NCBI GenBank assembly: GCA_019828565.1
Contig: JAHDYR010000012.1
Coordinates: 434,001 to 498,000 of the forward strand
Source: Carpediemonas membranifera
Lineage: Eukaryota > Fornicata
Length of the DNA: 64,000 bases
Direction: 5' to 3'
Part shown: positions 38,281 through 48,192 of the stretch, one piece after another
Layout: each line of letters opens with the position of its first letter
Numbering within the stretch: the first letter of the stretch is position 1
Program-made: the position numbers and the translations under genes
The notes under the pieces: model-generated
The model's database searches: none
What the model was told of the DNA's origin: nothing
The model's input: only the letters and a program-made list of their open reading frames with translations

Positions 38281-39581
38281 ATGTCCAGTGTTAGCGATCG
38301 TGAAATTAACATGGCTCGTGAAGCGAACAAGAACCGCGATAGCCGGTTCCAAACTGACGACGTCTTGCGTAGGAAGGGAAATAGCTTCGAGGTTTGTTCC
38401 TGCCCCCCTGCAGGCAGCTATACTGCTTACTACAGGATTATTATTTGAAGAAAGAACTGTTGCTTGGTCTGTATGAGAACGGGTTTATGTATCCGTCTCC
38501 GATCCAGGAAGCCACCATCCCCATCGCAATGACCTCCAAGCACATCCTCGCCCGCGCCAAGAACGGCACCGGCAAGACGGGGTCGTACCTCATCCCGATC
38601 CTGGACATGGTGGACCGCTCGATCAACAAGGTGCAGGCCGTGATCATCGTCCCGACAAGGGAACTCGCCCTGCAGGTCTCAGCCGTCGCCAAGGCCCTCA
38701 GCACGCACCTCGACCTCAACATCATGTGCTCCATCGGCGGTACCAACTACAAGGACGACATTCTCCGCCTCAAGGGCTCAGTCCACATCCTCATCGGCAC
38801 CCCCGGCCGCATCCACGACTTCACTGAGCGCGGCATCTTCGCCACGGACGCCTGCCACATGATCGCACTCGACGAGGCCGACAAGCTGCTCGACGACAAC
38901 TTCCTGCCCGACGTCGAGGCGGTGATCAGCGCCCTCCCCGCCCAGCGCCAGATCCTCCTCTTCAGCGCCACGTTCCCCAAGCTCGTGCAGAAGTTCAGCC
39001 AGCAGTACATGCCCGGCGCCCACGAGATCAGTCTGATGAACGAGCTCACTCTCAAGGGCATCACTCAGTACTACGCCTTCGTCGACGAGCGCCAGAAGCT
39101 GCAATGCCTCAACACGCTGTTCGCCCAGCTCGCCATCAACCAGTGCATGATCTTCTGCAACTCCAACAACCGCGTGGCGCTCCTGGCCCGCAAGATCACG
39201 GACCTCGGTTACTCGTGCCTCTACATCCACTCCCGCATGAGCCAGGACGACCGCAACAGGGTCTTCCACGACTTCAGACGCGGCGCCGTCCGTAACCTCG
39301 TCTGTTCAGACCTGTTCACCCGCGGCATCGACATCCAGGCGGTCAACGTCGTCGTCAACTTCGACTTCCCCACCACCAGCGAGACATACCTCCACCGCAT
39401 CGGCCGGTCTGGTCGTTTCGGCCACCTCGGCATCGCCATCAACCTGATCGGCATGGACGATCGCTTCAACCTCTACCGCATCGAGCGCGAGCTCAACACG
39501 ACGATTGAGCAGATTCCCCGCTCCATCCCCGCGGAGCTGTACGCCTCGTCGGGCGAGGAGCCCCTCCCTGCCGACATCTGA
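38281..39581 (+). CDS. DDX6: DDX6/Dhh1 DEAD-box RNA helicase, two exons
   Basis: Exon 1 is 38281-38391, exon 2 is 38436-39581; intron 44 nt (GTTTGT...CTTACTACAG). 418 residues. The junction restores the family-specific Lys-Gly-Asn-x-Phe-Glu-Asp-Tyr-x-Leu-Lys. Motifs: Q motif (Pro-Ser-Pro-Ile-Gln-Glu), Ala-Lys-Asn-Gly-Thr-Gly-Lys-Thr, Pro-Thr-Arg-Glu-Leu-Ala, Asp-Glu-Ala-Asp-Lys-Leu-Leu, Ser-Ala-Thr, and His-Arg-Ile-Gly-Arg-Ser-Gly-Arg. DDX6/Dhh1 binds decapping factors and represses translation in P-bodies. Without exon 1 the reading would begin in the intron. Lacks long Q/N tails, so near the minimal family size. GGTAAAC follows the stop. Confidence 0.97.
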
Positions 39582-39734
39582 GGTAAACCATCCCCTTGCT
39601 TGCTGGTGTTTGAGGTTGTTGGTGTTAGTTATGTGGATGGAGGGTGAGAGAATGAAGAGCAGCGCTCAATGAACAGACACACCGCATGGCATGGAGCTGG
39701 GCTTTACAGTCATGGGGGCGGCGCCGCAGTGCGA

Positions 39735-39995
39735 TCAGAGCTTGGACATGCGCCATGTCGAGAACCCGGTCCAGATGCTCCAGACGAAGACCACGCTCAC
39801 GATAGGGCACCAACAGAGCAGAATAAACGTGAGCAGCTGGATTATCCCGATGATAAAGACGTTCCGGTCATCAACCATTCTCCCAGCCACGATGTTGCCG
39901 ACACCGGGGAGGAAGGAGAGCAGGAATATCAACAGGCCCTTCGATTCAGGTACTGGGGCAACGCGAATGTGTGCTATATCTTCAAGGATGGTCAT
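39735..39995 (-). CDS. Small Stum/Spec3-like membrane protein
   Basis: 86 residues from ATG 39995. Two hydrophobic segments joined by a short polar loop: the first ends Phe-Leu-Pro-Gly-Val-Gly-Asn-Ile-Val-Ala-Gly, the second is rich in Ile, Leu and Cys. The Pro-Gly-x-Gly-x-x-x-x-Gly pattern inside the first helix is the hallmark of the Spec3/Stum family (mechanosensory mediator in flies, ciliary protein in sea urchin). Family assignment rests on this short region. CTGTAAAG lies about 28 nt past the stop. Confidence 0.6.
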   Translation of the reverse strand: MTILEDIAHIRVAPVPESKGLLIFLLSFLPGVGNIVAGRMVDDRNVFIIGIIQLLTFILLCWCPIVSVVFVWSIWTGFSTWRMSKL

Positions 39996-40465
39996 GTCGC
40001 TGTTTTTCGGTTTCTGTTTCAACCGGGATTTGGATAAAGCCTGACTTCACATGGCAAGGTACGAGGGTGCGCTGGGAGTGGTTCCTTGTTGTCCCGGTTC
40101 TGTGTCTCCGCTCTTTGGATGATTCGACTTGGGGTGAGGCTAAGAGGACCCAGCATCCAACCCGAAACGGCACCTGCTTCTGGCGAGAAGGTCAATCCCT
40201 GTGCCAAAAAGCGGATGATACGACATCGCTATGCTCCGTTCAGCCAGTTGCTGGGCATGGGCCACCCACCTTGCCAATTAAAGACAAAAGCCAGATTTGG
40301 TAACTGTGTGTGAGAATTCAGCTAGCTGAGTCTTCAGGGTCTCATTCCCCTCTTGAGTGACTTTACTCGGTTCCATTTCTCCCTGTCCAGCATTTGGACT
40401 TTAAGCCACTTTTGCCGAGAATGAGGTTTTTTGATGAAGGCTTGAGGCTTTAGTGTAAGAGTGAA
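39996..40465. promoter_or_regulatory. Divergent intergenic region, 470 bp
   Basis: Between the Stum-like gene and eL37. AT-richer than coding DNA. No RNA gene or repeat recognised. Confidence 0.3.
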
Positions 40466-40779
40466 ATGACCAAGGGAACTCAGGCGAAGGGCAAGCGCCA
40501 CACCAAGGTATGATCCAATTCTACATCTTTTCGCTCACGCAGATCCACACCATGTGCGCTCGTTGCGGCAAGCACAGCTTCCACTGCCAGAAGAAGACCT
40601 GCTCCTCTTGCGGCTTCCCCGCTGCCACTCTCCGCAAGTGTATGTGACTGTTTATCCATTGTAACACAGACAACTGGGCTGTCAAGTCTCTCCGCCGCCG
40701 TACTACCGGTACCGGCCGTTGTGCTCACCTCAAGGAGGTTCAGCGCCGCTTCAACGCTGGAACCCTCCTCAAGCACTAA
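40466..40779 (+). CDS. RPL37: Large-subunit ribosomal protein eL37, three exons
   Basis: Exons 40466-40507, 40543-40639 and 40670-40779; introns of 35 nt (GTATGA...CTCACGCAG) and 30 nt (GTATGT...GTAACACAG). 82 residues. A Met-Thr-Lys-Gly-Thr start, zinc-binding Cys19, Cys22, Cys34 and Cys37, the Arg-Lys-Tyr-Asn-Trp junction across the second intron, and Arg-Arg-Arg-Thr-Thr-Gly-Thr-Gly-Arg are diagnostic. The stop TAA is followed at once by ATAAAC. Intron presence in a ribosomal protein gene is common in intron-poor protists. Confidence 0.98.
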
Positions 40780-41014
40780 ATAAACGGTGTTTTCTAGACA
40801 CCTACCCGGGTAAAGACTTGTTGACGAATGGTTGACCTGTCAGGCCATGAAAGATGAACAATTTCAAGGACGATCCATTCTCGCCGAGAAAGTGAATGCC
40901 TGCAACAGCATGCTGTGCGGTTGCTATACAGACGTTTTACTACCATATCGCTGCGAGAGGCGCCCTGCCAATAGCTTGACTCCACCCCTGAGTCGCATCA
41001 ACGAAACCACGCCT

Positions 41015-43866
41015 ATGGAAGAACAGAGACCTGCTGAAGACATCTTCGGCGTTGATTTCGACATTGAGGACGATATAGACTTGGATGCGATGGATTTTGA
41101 GATGGAAGGCGAGCTCCTCCCCGAGGAGCACTGTAGCTATTGCCAGGCTCACCATCCACACTGTTTGGTGCGCTGCAATGTCTGCAAGAAGTGGTTCTGT
41201 AACGGACGCAGTGGATGCTCCGCATCTCACGCCGTCATGCACATGATCCGCTCGAAACACAAGGAGATCTCCCTTCACTCGAAGAACGCCCTCGGCGCCA
41301 CCCCCATCGAGTGCTACAGTACGCACCAACGCCCTACACTCACACAGACTGCGGCTGCAAGAACATTTTCATGCTGGGCTACGTTCCCGCCAAGAAGGAC
41401 AACGTCGTTGTCCTGCTGTGCCGCGAGCCCTGCCTCTCCAAGTGCACCCACAAGAACGTCGACTGGGACGTCAGCAAGTGGGAGCCACTCATCCAGGACC
41501 GCCAGCTGGTCGACTGGCTGGTCAAGCCCCCGACGACGGAAATGCAGATCCGCTGCCGCGCCGTGACCCAGAGCTCCATCATCCGGCTCGAGGAGCTGTG
41601 GCGCACCAACCCCGCGGCCCACGTCGAGGAGCTGGACCACCCTGTGAACCGTAACGTCGACCCCGACCCCGTCCTGCTCAGATACGGCTCTCCAGGCCAG
41701 TACGCCGCCACGTTTGCCCCACTCATTGCGCTGGAGGCGGAGCACGATCAGCGCATGAAGGAGGCGCAGTCCCAAGACCACGTCGTCGTCCGCTGGGTGC
41801 CCGGCCACAACAAGCGGTTCGTAGCATACTTCACGTACGCCAAGTCCGAGGCGGAGCTGCACCTTGTCCCCGGCGACGAGCTCCGTCTGCGCCACTCCCA
41901 GGGCAACCTTGGTCCATGGATGGCTGAGGGCCACATCATCGCCATCCACCCCAACGAGGAGATCGCCCTGGAGCTCAAGGGATCCAAGGACCCCCCACCG
42001 ACCCACCTCGAGCGGGGGTTCAGCATCGACTTCGTGTGGAAACCAATCTCATTCAACCGCATGCAGCTCGCTATCAGACGGCTCGGGGAGGACTCGAGCG
42101 CCTGTGCCAAGACCATCCTGCACGCCCTCATGGGCGACCCCAGCAGGATCAGCGTCCCCATCCGGACCAATGTGCAGCTTAAGGGCCACGGTGCTCCTAA
42201 CCTGCCCACGCTGAACGCCAGCCAGATGGAGGCCGTCCGCAGCGTCCTGACTGAGCCCCTCGCCCTCGTGCAGGGCCCCCCCGGCACTGGCAAGACCGTC
42301 ACTGCGGCCACGATCGTGTACTACCTGAACCAGCTGGAGCCCGACGAACAGATACTCGTCTGCGCCCCGTCCAACGTCGCCGTCGACCAGCTGTGCGAGA
42401 AGATCAACGCCACCGGCGTCAAGGTCATCCGCTTCTGCGCCAAGAGCCGCGAGTTCGTGCAGACGGCCGTCGAGCCTCTTACCCTCCATTACCACGTCCA
42501 GCACGTCCATGACCCCAGTCGTGAGGAGCTCCAGCGGCTCCAGGCCCGCAAAGACGAGGGCGGATCCCTGCCCGACGACCAGGAGGGCAAGCTCAGGAAG
42601 CTGCGGCTCGGGCTCGAGCGGGACATCCTCAAGACGGCCAACGTCGTGGCTGCCACGTGCGTCTCGTCGGGCGACACGCGGCTGTCAAAGTGCCGCTTCA
42701 AGTACGTCCTCATTGACGAGAGCACGCAGGCCTGCGAGCCCGAGGTGCTCGTCCCCATCGTCCAGGGCGCCGAGCAGCTCATCCTCGTCGGGGACCACTC
42801 ACAGCTCGGGCCCGTCATCATGTGCAAGGCCGCGGCCAGGGCGGGGCTGTCCCAGTCGCTGTACGAGCGGCTCGTGCTGCTGGGCATCAAGCCGCACCGT
42901 CTGCAAGTTCAGTACCGCATGCACCCGGCGCTGTCCGAGTTCCCGTCCAACACCTTCTACCAGGGTGACCTCCAGAACGGCGTCTCTGTCACTGAGCGGC
43001 GGCTGGCGGCCTCCTTCCCGTGGCCCGACGCCGACAAGCCCCTAACCTTCGTTCACACCGCCGGCCGCGAGGAGCTCTCCGCCTCGGGCACCTCGTACCT
43101 CAACCGCACCGAGGCAGTTGTCATTGAGCAGATCGTGACACGGTGCTTAAAGTGCGGCATTGGACCCGACCAGATCGGCGTCATCACGCCCTACACGGGC
43201 CAGCGCGCGTTCGTCGGCTTCCAGCTGCAGAAGGGTGAGCTTCACTCCTCCATCTACCAGGACATCGAGATCAGCTCCGTCGACGGCTTCCAGGGCCGCG
43301 AGAAGGACGTCATCATCTTGTCATGCGTCCGATCCAACGAGCACCAGGGCATCGGCTTCCTGGCCGACCCGCGCCGGCTGAACGTCGCCCTGACCCGCGC
43401 CAAGTACGGCCTCATCATCGTCGGGAACGCCCTTGTGCTCTCGCAGCAGCCCCTGTGGCATGCTCTGCTCCGGCACATGAGAGAGCGGCAGCTGCTCGTG
43501 GAGGGGCCCCTTGATGGCCTGCAGCCCGTCCGCTTCCACCTTATGGCGCCGAAGACGAAGGGGCAGTACCTCCCTGGGTTCGGCCTGGACGCGGGCGTGC
43601 GGGCGTCGGCGGACCTGTATGGCGGGACGGTCGACCTTAAGCAGTACAGCGGGTACTCCCCCGCCATGATCAGCGGCATCACGGGCATACCCCTGGCAGA
43701 TCAAGGCCCCTACCAGAAGAGACCTGAGGCCAAGGGCGGCCCGGCCGACCCCATGGAACAGCTCGGCCTGGACTTCGCCTCGCAGTTATCTGTACTGTCC
43801 CAGACGGGTGGGATGATAGACCCACTGACGCAGCCGGACTACCTCAACCCCCCCGGCCCCGTATAG
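41015..43866 (+). CDS. UPF1: UPF1 RNA helicase, two exons
   Basis: Exon 1 is 41015-41318, exon 2 is 41348-43866; intron 29 nt (GTACGC...CTCACACAG). 940 residues. Exon 1 holds an acidic leader and the start of the Cys/His-rich CH domain (Cys-Ser-Tyr-Cys, then Lys-Lys-Trp-Phe-Cys-Asn-Gly-Arg); the junction restores Glu-Cys-Tyr-Asn-Cys-Gly-Cys-Lys-Asn. Then the 1B region, Gly-Pro-Pro-Gly-Thr-Gly-Lys-Thr, Asp-Glu-Ser-Thr-Gln-Ala, Gly-Asp-His-x-Gln-Leu-Gly-Pro, and Gln-Tyr-Arg-Met-His-Pro of superfamily 1. Key effector of nonsense-mediated decay. The C-terminal SQ-rich tail of animal UPF1 is absent, as in most protists. TTAAAC lies 18 nt past the stop. Confidence 0.97.
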
Positions 43867-43927
43867 GCCGGAATCTGCGACTATTAAACGCCCGTGATCA
43901 TTTACTGCACATGTATACCGTGGATAT

Positions 43928-45187
43928 TTATTCCTTGGCCTTGGCCTTGGCCTGCTCGATCTGCTTGCGTCTGAAGTCGCCGCTCTCGACCTCCTCGACC
44001 GAGGGGCACGAGGCCATGGGGTCGACGCACTCGTCGTCAGGGATGTCCTTGCTGAACGAGAGAATCAGATCCTCTCTAGAAAGCGACGCGTATCTTGGAT
44101 TGGTCCAATTCGCTGAATATTCAGTAAATCTGTCGAAATCGATCCACGTCTTCCACCGGCCCCCAACAAACAACCGACGGTGCACCAGCAACACAGCCCT
44201 GCTGCGGTGCTCGGCAGTCAGTACGGCGTATTCGTCGTCAAGGGCGGCAGCCAGCTCACCGGCCATGTCGACGCATGCCCGCTGGAAGGGCGCATTGTCG
44301 AACGTGAGGCCGCTGTTCCTGCTGTCGCCGGTGTAGCTGTACCCCTTGACTTCGATGAAATCAGGCATGGCCATCCGCACCAGGGGGGCATACCGTGCGG
44401 CGTCCATGTTGACGCCCTGCACTGCAGTCAGCCGGACGGCGGTGCGGCATCGGGCGGTGCGGAGGAATGCGAGGGAGGCCTGGAGCCGCGCCCATGCGTC
44501 GGGGAAGAGGGGCCGGTCGATGGCCTTGAGCTCGGCCTCGGTGGGAGCGTCAACGCTGACGTACAGCTGCGTGACAGGCGGCAGGGTGACGAGGATGTCC
44601 GGGAACTGGCCGTTCGTCACCAGGAAGGTGCTGAGGCCCCTGGCGTGCATGAGCCCGAGCAGCTCCCGGATGTGGGGGTACAGCATGCTCTCCCCGACCA
44701 GACTCAGCGCGACGTGCTTGGGGGACCGGGCCCTCTCCACGGCCTCGCGGTCCACACCAGGCACGCCCCTCATGCCCTTGACCAGACGGTCCTGCTGAGC
44801 CAGTAGGCCCTCGAGCACCGTCTCGGGTAAGTCTGCCTTCCACTTCCACGTGGCCGACGTCGGCGCGACCAATGAGCGCCAGCAGAACGTGCACCGGTTG
44901 GCGCAGGCCTGCGAGGTGGTGGATTGCAGGCAGCGGTTCGAGTCTATGCCGTAGAAGCGGGACTTGTAGCAGGCGCCCTCGGATTTCAGCCCTTTTCTGA
45001 GCCACTCGCACAGCTTGACGGCGCTGTGCGTACCAGCCATGCCGTAGCTCTGCTTCGTCAGCTTCTGGCGGAGTTCCGGCGTCAGCATCTCCGGGAGGTC
45101 CTCGTAAGCATCATGACCGGTCACATTCTGTTGAATGTCAGACTTCTGCGCCTCAGTGAGGTTCTCGCGGTCTTCATGGCCCGTCAT
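43928..45187 (-). CDS. TYW1: Radical SAM tRNA 4-demethylwyosine synthase, stand-alone (TYW1/Taw1 type)
   Basis: 419 residues, ATG 45187. The [4Fe-4S] motif is Cys95-x3-Cys99-x2-Cys102 followed by Trp-Arg, with the family's downstream Trp-Lys-Trp-Lys. Ser-Leu-Val-Gly-Glu-Ser-Met-Leu-Tyr-Pro (SAM binding), Phe-Leu-Val-Thr-Asn-Gly-Gln-Phe-Pro and Glu-Val-Lys-Gly-Tyr-Ser-Tyr-Thr-Gly also match TYW1. It builds the tricyclic base on m1G37 of tRNA-Phe from pyruvate. Most eukaryotic TYW1 proteins carry an N-terminal flavodoxin domain; here it is missing, as in archaeal Taw1, so electrons must come from another protein. The stop is part of TAAAT. Convergent with UPF1. Confidence 0.92.
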   Translation of the reverse strand: MTGHEDRENLTEAQKSDIQQNVTGHDAYEDLPEMLTPELRQKLTKQSYGMAGTHSAVKLCEWLRKGLKSEGACYKSRFYGIDSNRCLQSTTSQACANRCTFCWRSLVAPTSATWKWKADLPETVLEGLLAQQDRLVKGMRGVPGVDREAVERARSPKHVALSLVGESMLYPHIRELLGLMHARGLSTFLVTNGQFPDILVTLPPVTQLYVSVDAPTEAELKAIDRPLFPDAWARLQASLAFLRTARCRTAVRLTAVQGVNMDAARYAPLVRMAMPDFIEVKGYSYTGDSRNSGLTFDNAPFQRACVDMAGELAAALDDEYAVLTAEHRSRAVLLVHRRLFVGGRWKTWIDFDRFTEYSANWTNPRYASLSREDLILSFSKDIPDDECVDPMASCPSVEEVESGDFRRKQIEQAKAKAKE

Positions 45188-45510
45188 TTGAACAGCCCGG
45201 CAAAAACCTGGTCAAAACTGGCAAAACCCGATGGAGGAGATGAGGCGGCCCTGAGCTGGCCCCGGAAATGGCTGTAGTCCTGTGCCGACTGAAGACGATG
45301 AAACCCATCTTGTCCACAACATCTATGGATCCTCGACCCCGCCGCATGGACGAAGGATGATGAGGCTGCTGACCCGGCTCTGGTCCCCTGTGAGTGTCTC
45401 TCACATGGCAATTGTCCATCGTATCTTGAAATTGGGTGATCTTTTACTGATGCTTTGACGAAGTCAGCGAGTCTCTCCAGAAGACGCTTGAATAGAGAGA
45501 AGCACTGGTG
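45188..45510. promoter_or_regulatory. Divergent intergenic region, 323 bp
   Basis: Between TYW1 and the next membrane protein. No motif recognised. Confidence 0.3.
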
Positions 45511-47235
45511 ATGCCCACCTTATTGTATTACGGCACGCAGTGTTGGAGGCTTGTTGACAGCATTGTCGGCATGCAGGAGCATTTCCTCTTCTATTCGCTG
45601 CTGCTGAGTGTCCCCACCGCCGCCTACCTCCTCCTCACAAGATACTCCCGCAGAAACATGTTCGAGAGCGATACATTGACGTGGCAAGAGCAGGCTTGGT
45701 TTGCTGTGGACAATATCGTCGTCTACGTCCCCCTCTACACCTTCCCCTGCATCGCCGCACTGCTGGCGTATGGGTCGAAGTTGAAGAACGCCTTCGTAGT
45801 CCTTGCCGCGTACACTGGGGTCACGCTAGTCGGCTCCCTCGTCTGCTCCCTCGTCGTTACCCGCTTCCTCCCGGTCAACGTCAGCCACCTTCCCCTGCTC
45901 CCACTTATGGCGTTCATCGCCGTCTACCTCTGCTACATAGGCCACAAGACGGGATTCATCCGACCGATCCAGGTCATTGGGTGGTTTCTTCCTTTCGTGG
46001 CGGACCTGGCATTCGTCGACCTCGTCATCCTACGGCTGTACTTCTCTGAGAGCCTCCACGACGGAAGTATATCATCCTTTCTCATCAAGGCGGCCATCCG
46101 AATGATCGCTGTGCCCCTCATGACCGGGCTCTTCGCCTTCATCGCCCACGTTGTCGCCATCTCCCTCCGTGGCATTCCCAACAACCAGCGTCTGGCCCCG
46201 ACGTGCGGGCCGAGTGCTTTCAAGTCAGTGATGAAGTACCTCATGCTCGCACACGCCTCTTCAGCCCGCGAGATTGCCGTGATGATGGTCTGGAACGCTT
46301 TGTCTGACGCCGTCTTCCGGCTGACCTCGATGTTCCGGGACATGATGGCCGTCTGGGCGATCAAGAAGGGGGCGGCCCTGTTCAAGCCGCCCCCAGCACC
46401 AGCCACCGCCAGCCCGGCCGTCCCCTCTGCTGTCCTGGCAGTGCCGTCGATGCTGGGCGATCGCCTCCAATCCCCAGTTTCCAGTGCGGGCGACGCCACA
46501 CCCGCCATAGCAACGGGGCGGGACGTTATAGAGGGCGCGGGTGAGCTCGCCAGTGCGCAGTGCACCGACACCGAGAGCGTCGCCAGCGATGGGGGCGTGG
46601 AATCACTCCCGACCGACGAGGAGGCCGCCCCTGCGTCGGACCGCGGGGATGACGGGCACGAGACCGGGTCGACCGGCGCCTGTAGGTCCATGAGCACGCT
46701 GCTGACCCGCCCAGACCATCCGGACCTCGAGGCTGGGGTGTCTCCGGGGCTGCTGTACCCGACGGTGGACGACACAACGCCAGTCCACCACCACTCTCAC
46801 ATGTCGCTGAAGCGGCTCGTGTCGAACGGTTCCTTCGTGAAAGAGGCCGACAAGCATGGGCACGCCGAGAAGTTCTTCGGCGTGCCCCGCTGTTACACGT
46901 CGTTTATGATCAACGAGAGCTGTCTCGACTACGCCGCCCTGTTCGGTGTGACCCTCATGACCATGGCGTATCAGATCATATTCGACGGTCAGCCTGTGAG
47001 TCTCTCATCGCTGCAGCTCCCTTGCATTGAGCTGGTAGTCGGCTTAGTTGTTGACTTCTTCATATTCGGGGTCTGGTCGATGCCCCAGATTATCACGGGC
47101 CGGAAGCTATTGATACTGAAGGCCTGGCACCACCGATCGGTCAATATGATCCTCCATCTGTTCGCCGCGAACTGGGTGTGTGCGACATTTCTCACTTACC
47201 GCGTCTTCGAAATCCAACACAAGCTCAACGGATGA
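45511..47235 (+). CDS. Multipass membrane protein, unknown function
   Basis: 574 residues from ATG 45511 (a GTG just before is not needed). About six to seven membrane helices in the first 270 residues, a Pro/Ala/Ser/Asp-rich cytosolic loop (about 290-450), then two more helices near the C-terminus (about 470-560). Hydrophobic pattern and basic loops suggest a plasma or internal membrane protein. No transporter, GPCR or enzyme signature recognised. A TTTTAAAA lies 2 nt after the stop. Confidence 0.7.
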   Translation: MPTLLYYGTQCWRLVDSIVGMQEHFLFYSLLLSVPTAAYLLLTRYSRRNMFESDTLTWQEQAWFAVDNIVVYVPLYTFPCIAALLAYGSKLKNAFVVLAAYTGVTLVGSLVCSLVVTRFLPVNVSHLPLLPLMAFIAVYLCYIGHKTGFIRPIQVIGWFLPFVADLAFVDLVILRLYFSESLHDGSISSFLIKAAIRMIAVPLMTGLFAFIAHVVAISLRGIPNNQRLAPTCGPSAFKSVMKYLMLAHASSAREIAVMMVWNALSDAVFRLTSMFRDMMAVWAIKKGAALFKPPPAPATASPAVPSAVLAVPSMLGDRLQSPVSSAGDATPAIATGRDVIEGAGELASAQCTDTESVASDGGVESLPTDEEAAPASDRGDDGHETGSTGACRSMSTLLTRPDHPDLEAGVSPGLLYPTVDDTTPVHHHSHMSLKRLVSNGSFVKEADKHGHAEKFFGVPRCYTSFMINESCLDYAALFGVTLMTMAYQIIFDGQPVSLSSLQLPCIELVVGLVVDFFIFGVWSMPQIITGRKLLILKAWHHRSVNMILHLFAANWVCATFLTYRVFEIQHKLNG

Positions 47236-48119
47236 TTTTAAAATCAAACTTAGTTTATCGCAGACCTTGGTCGACCTTATGTGCAAACAGAACGCTCCAT
47301 GATGTTTGAATGGGCCGTCATGATGTTCCATGAACTATCTAATATTGATAAGTATGCGGATAGACTGATGCCAGTCCGACCCCACATCTCCGACGAGGCA
47401 TGATTAGTCGCTGACTACCAGGCATCGTTGTTGCGTAATGACTGGACAAAGCTTTATCAAACGGGACCAATACCAGCATCCAGATGGAGGCTGGCCCATC
47501 ACGCAGCATGACCACTTCAAGCGCCAACAGTGAAGGCGAGCTAGTCGGTGTCGAAACCGGCCTATTCAAGCAAATCGATCAATCGATTCAGTCACTGCTC
47601 TTGTATTAGCAGTCATATCGGTGTCCTTAGGCCCTTCCTGCGCCACTCTCGTGGTTGAGGCATTGGTAGACTCCGCATTTTAAGGCTCAGTTTTGTGAAA
47701 ACCAGAATGGCGCGCCTCCGTCGCAGATACGTGGGATTGGGCTGTGAAACATGTTTGAATCGTTGAGTTATAATAATAATCGCTCAGTCATAATTACCAA
47801 AGGGTCCCTAGCTCACGTCAGACGAGCTGACGAGTCGGCAGACTCTGTCTTAACCATCCGGGGGGGTGAACATTTTACTGTGATCTTCTGTAGCACTATG
47901 TAAACAGGAAATTGTTCCGCCGGGCCCTTACTGGGACCCAGACTCACTCCCCTCGAAAGGGGAGGATTGGCAGCCAGGCTGCATTGCGACTTATTTCGCT
48001 TCTCCTTCGTTCTCTGGGTTCCTGATTTGATCTGGTCCTGATTTGGCCTCAATCTGATGCGAATCAGAATGCCTCGACCGCTCAGCCGAAGATTGACCAC
48101 TACGCTGGCCTTGCCAGCG
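47236..48119. other. Intergenic, 884 bp, nothing recognised
   Basis: The longest gene-free stretch in the single-copy part. Mixed GC with CCCCTC/GAGGGG and GGGGGG tracts near 47860-47970. No ORF with plausible codon use and no RNA fold that I can name. It leads up to the tRNA gene, so the tRNA promoter is internal and does not explain it. Confidence 0.35.
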
Positions 48120-48192
48120 GCTCCTTTAGCTCAGTTGGTAGAGCGTGTGATTAGTAATCACAAGGTCCTCGGTTCGAATCCGGGAGGGAGCA
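48120..48192 (+). tRNA. tRNA-Thr (anticodon AGT)
   Basis: 73 nt. Acceptor stem GCTCCTT pairs with AGGGAGC (one T-G wobble); D arm GCTC...GAGC; anticodon stem TGTGA/TCACA with loop TTAGTAA, placing AGT at 34-36; T arm CTCGG-TTCGAAT-CCGGG with the B-box core GGTTCGAATCC; discriminator A. No intron. A TTTT terminator follows at 48196-48199. The LINE array begins 32 bp downstream in the opposite orientation. Confidence 0.96.

Noticed and set aside
38394-38435. DDX6 starting within the intron at 38394
   Set aside because: That start is not ATG and its first residues are intron sequence. The exon 1 junction restores a conserved DDX6 motif.
47820-47870. Possible hammerhead ribozyme from CTGACGAG
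   Set aside because: CTGANGA is present but the required GAAA after stem II and the pairing arms are not.
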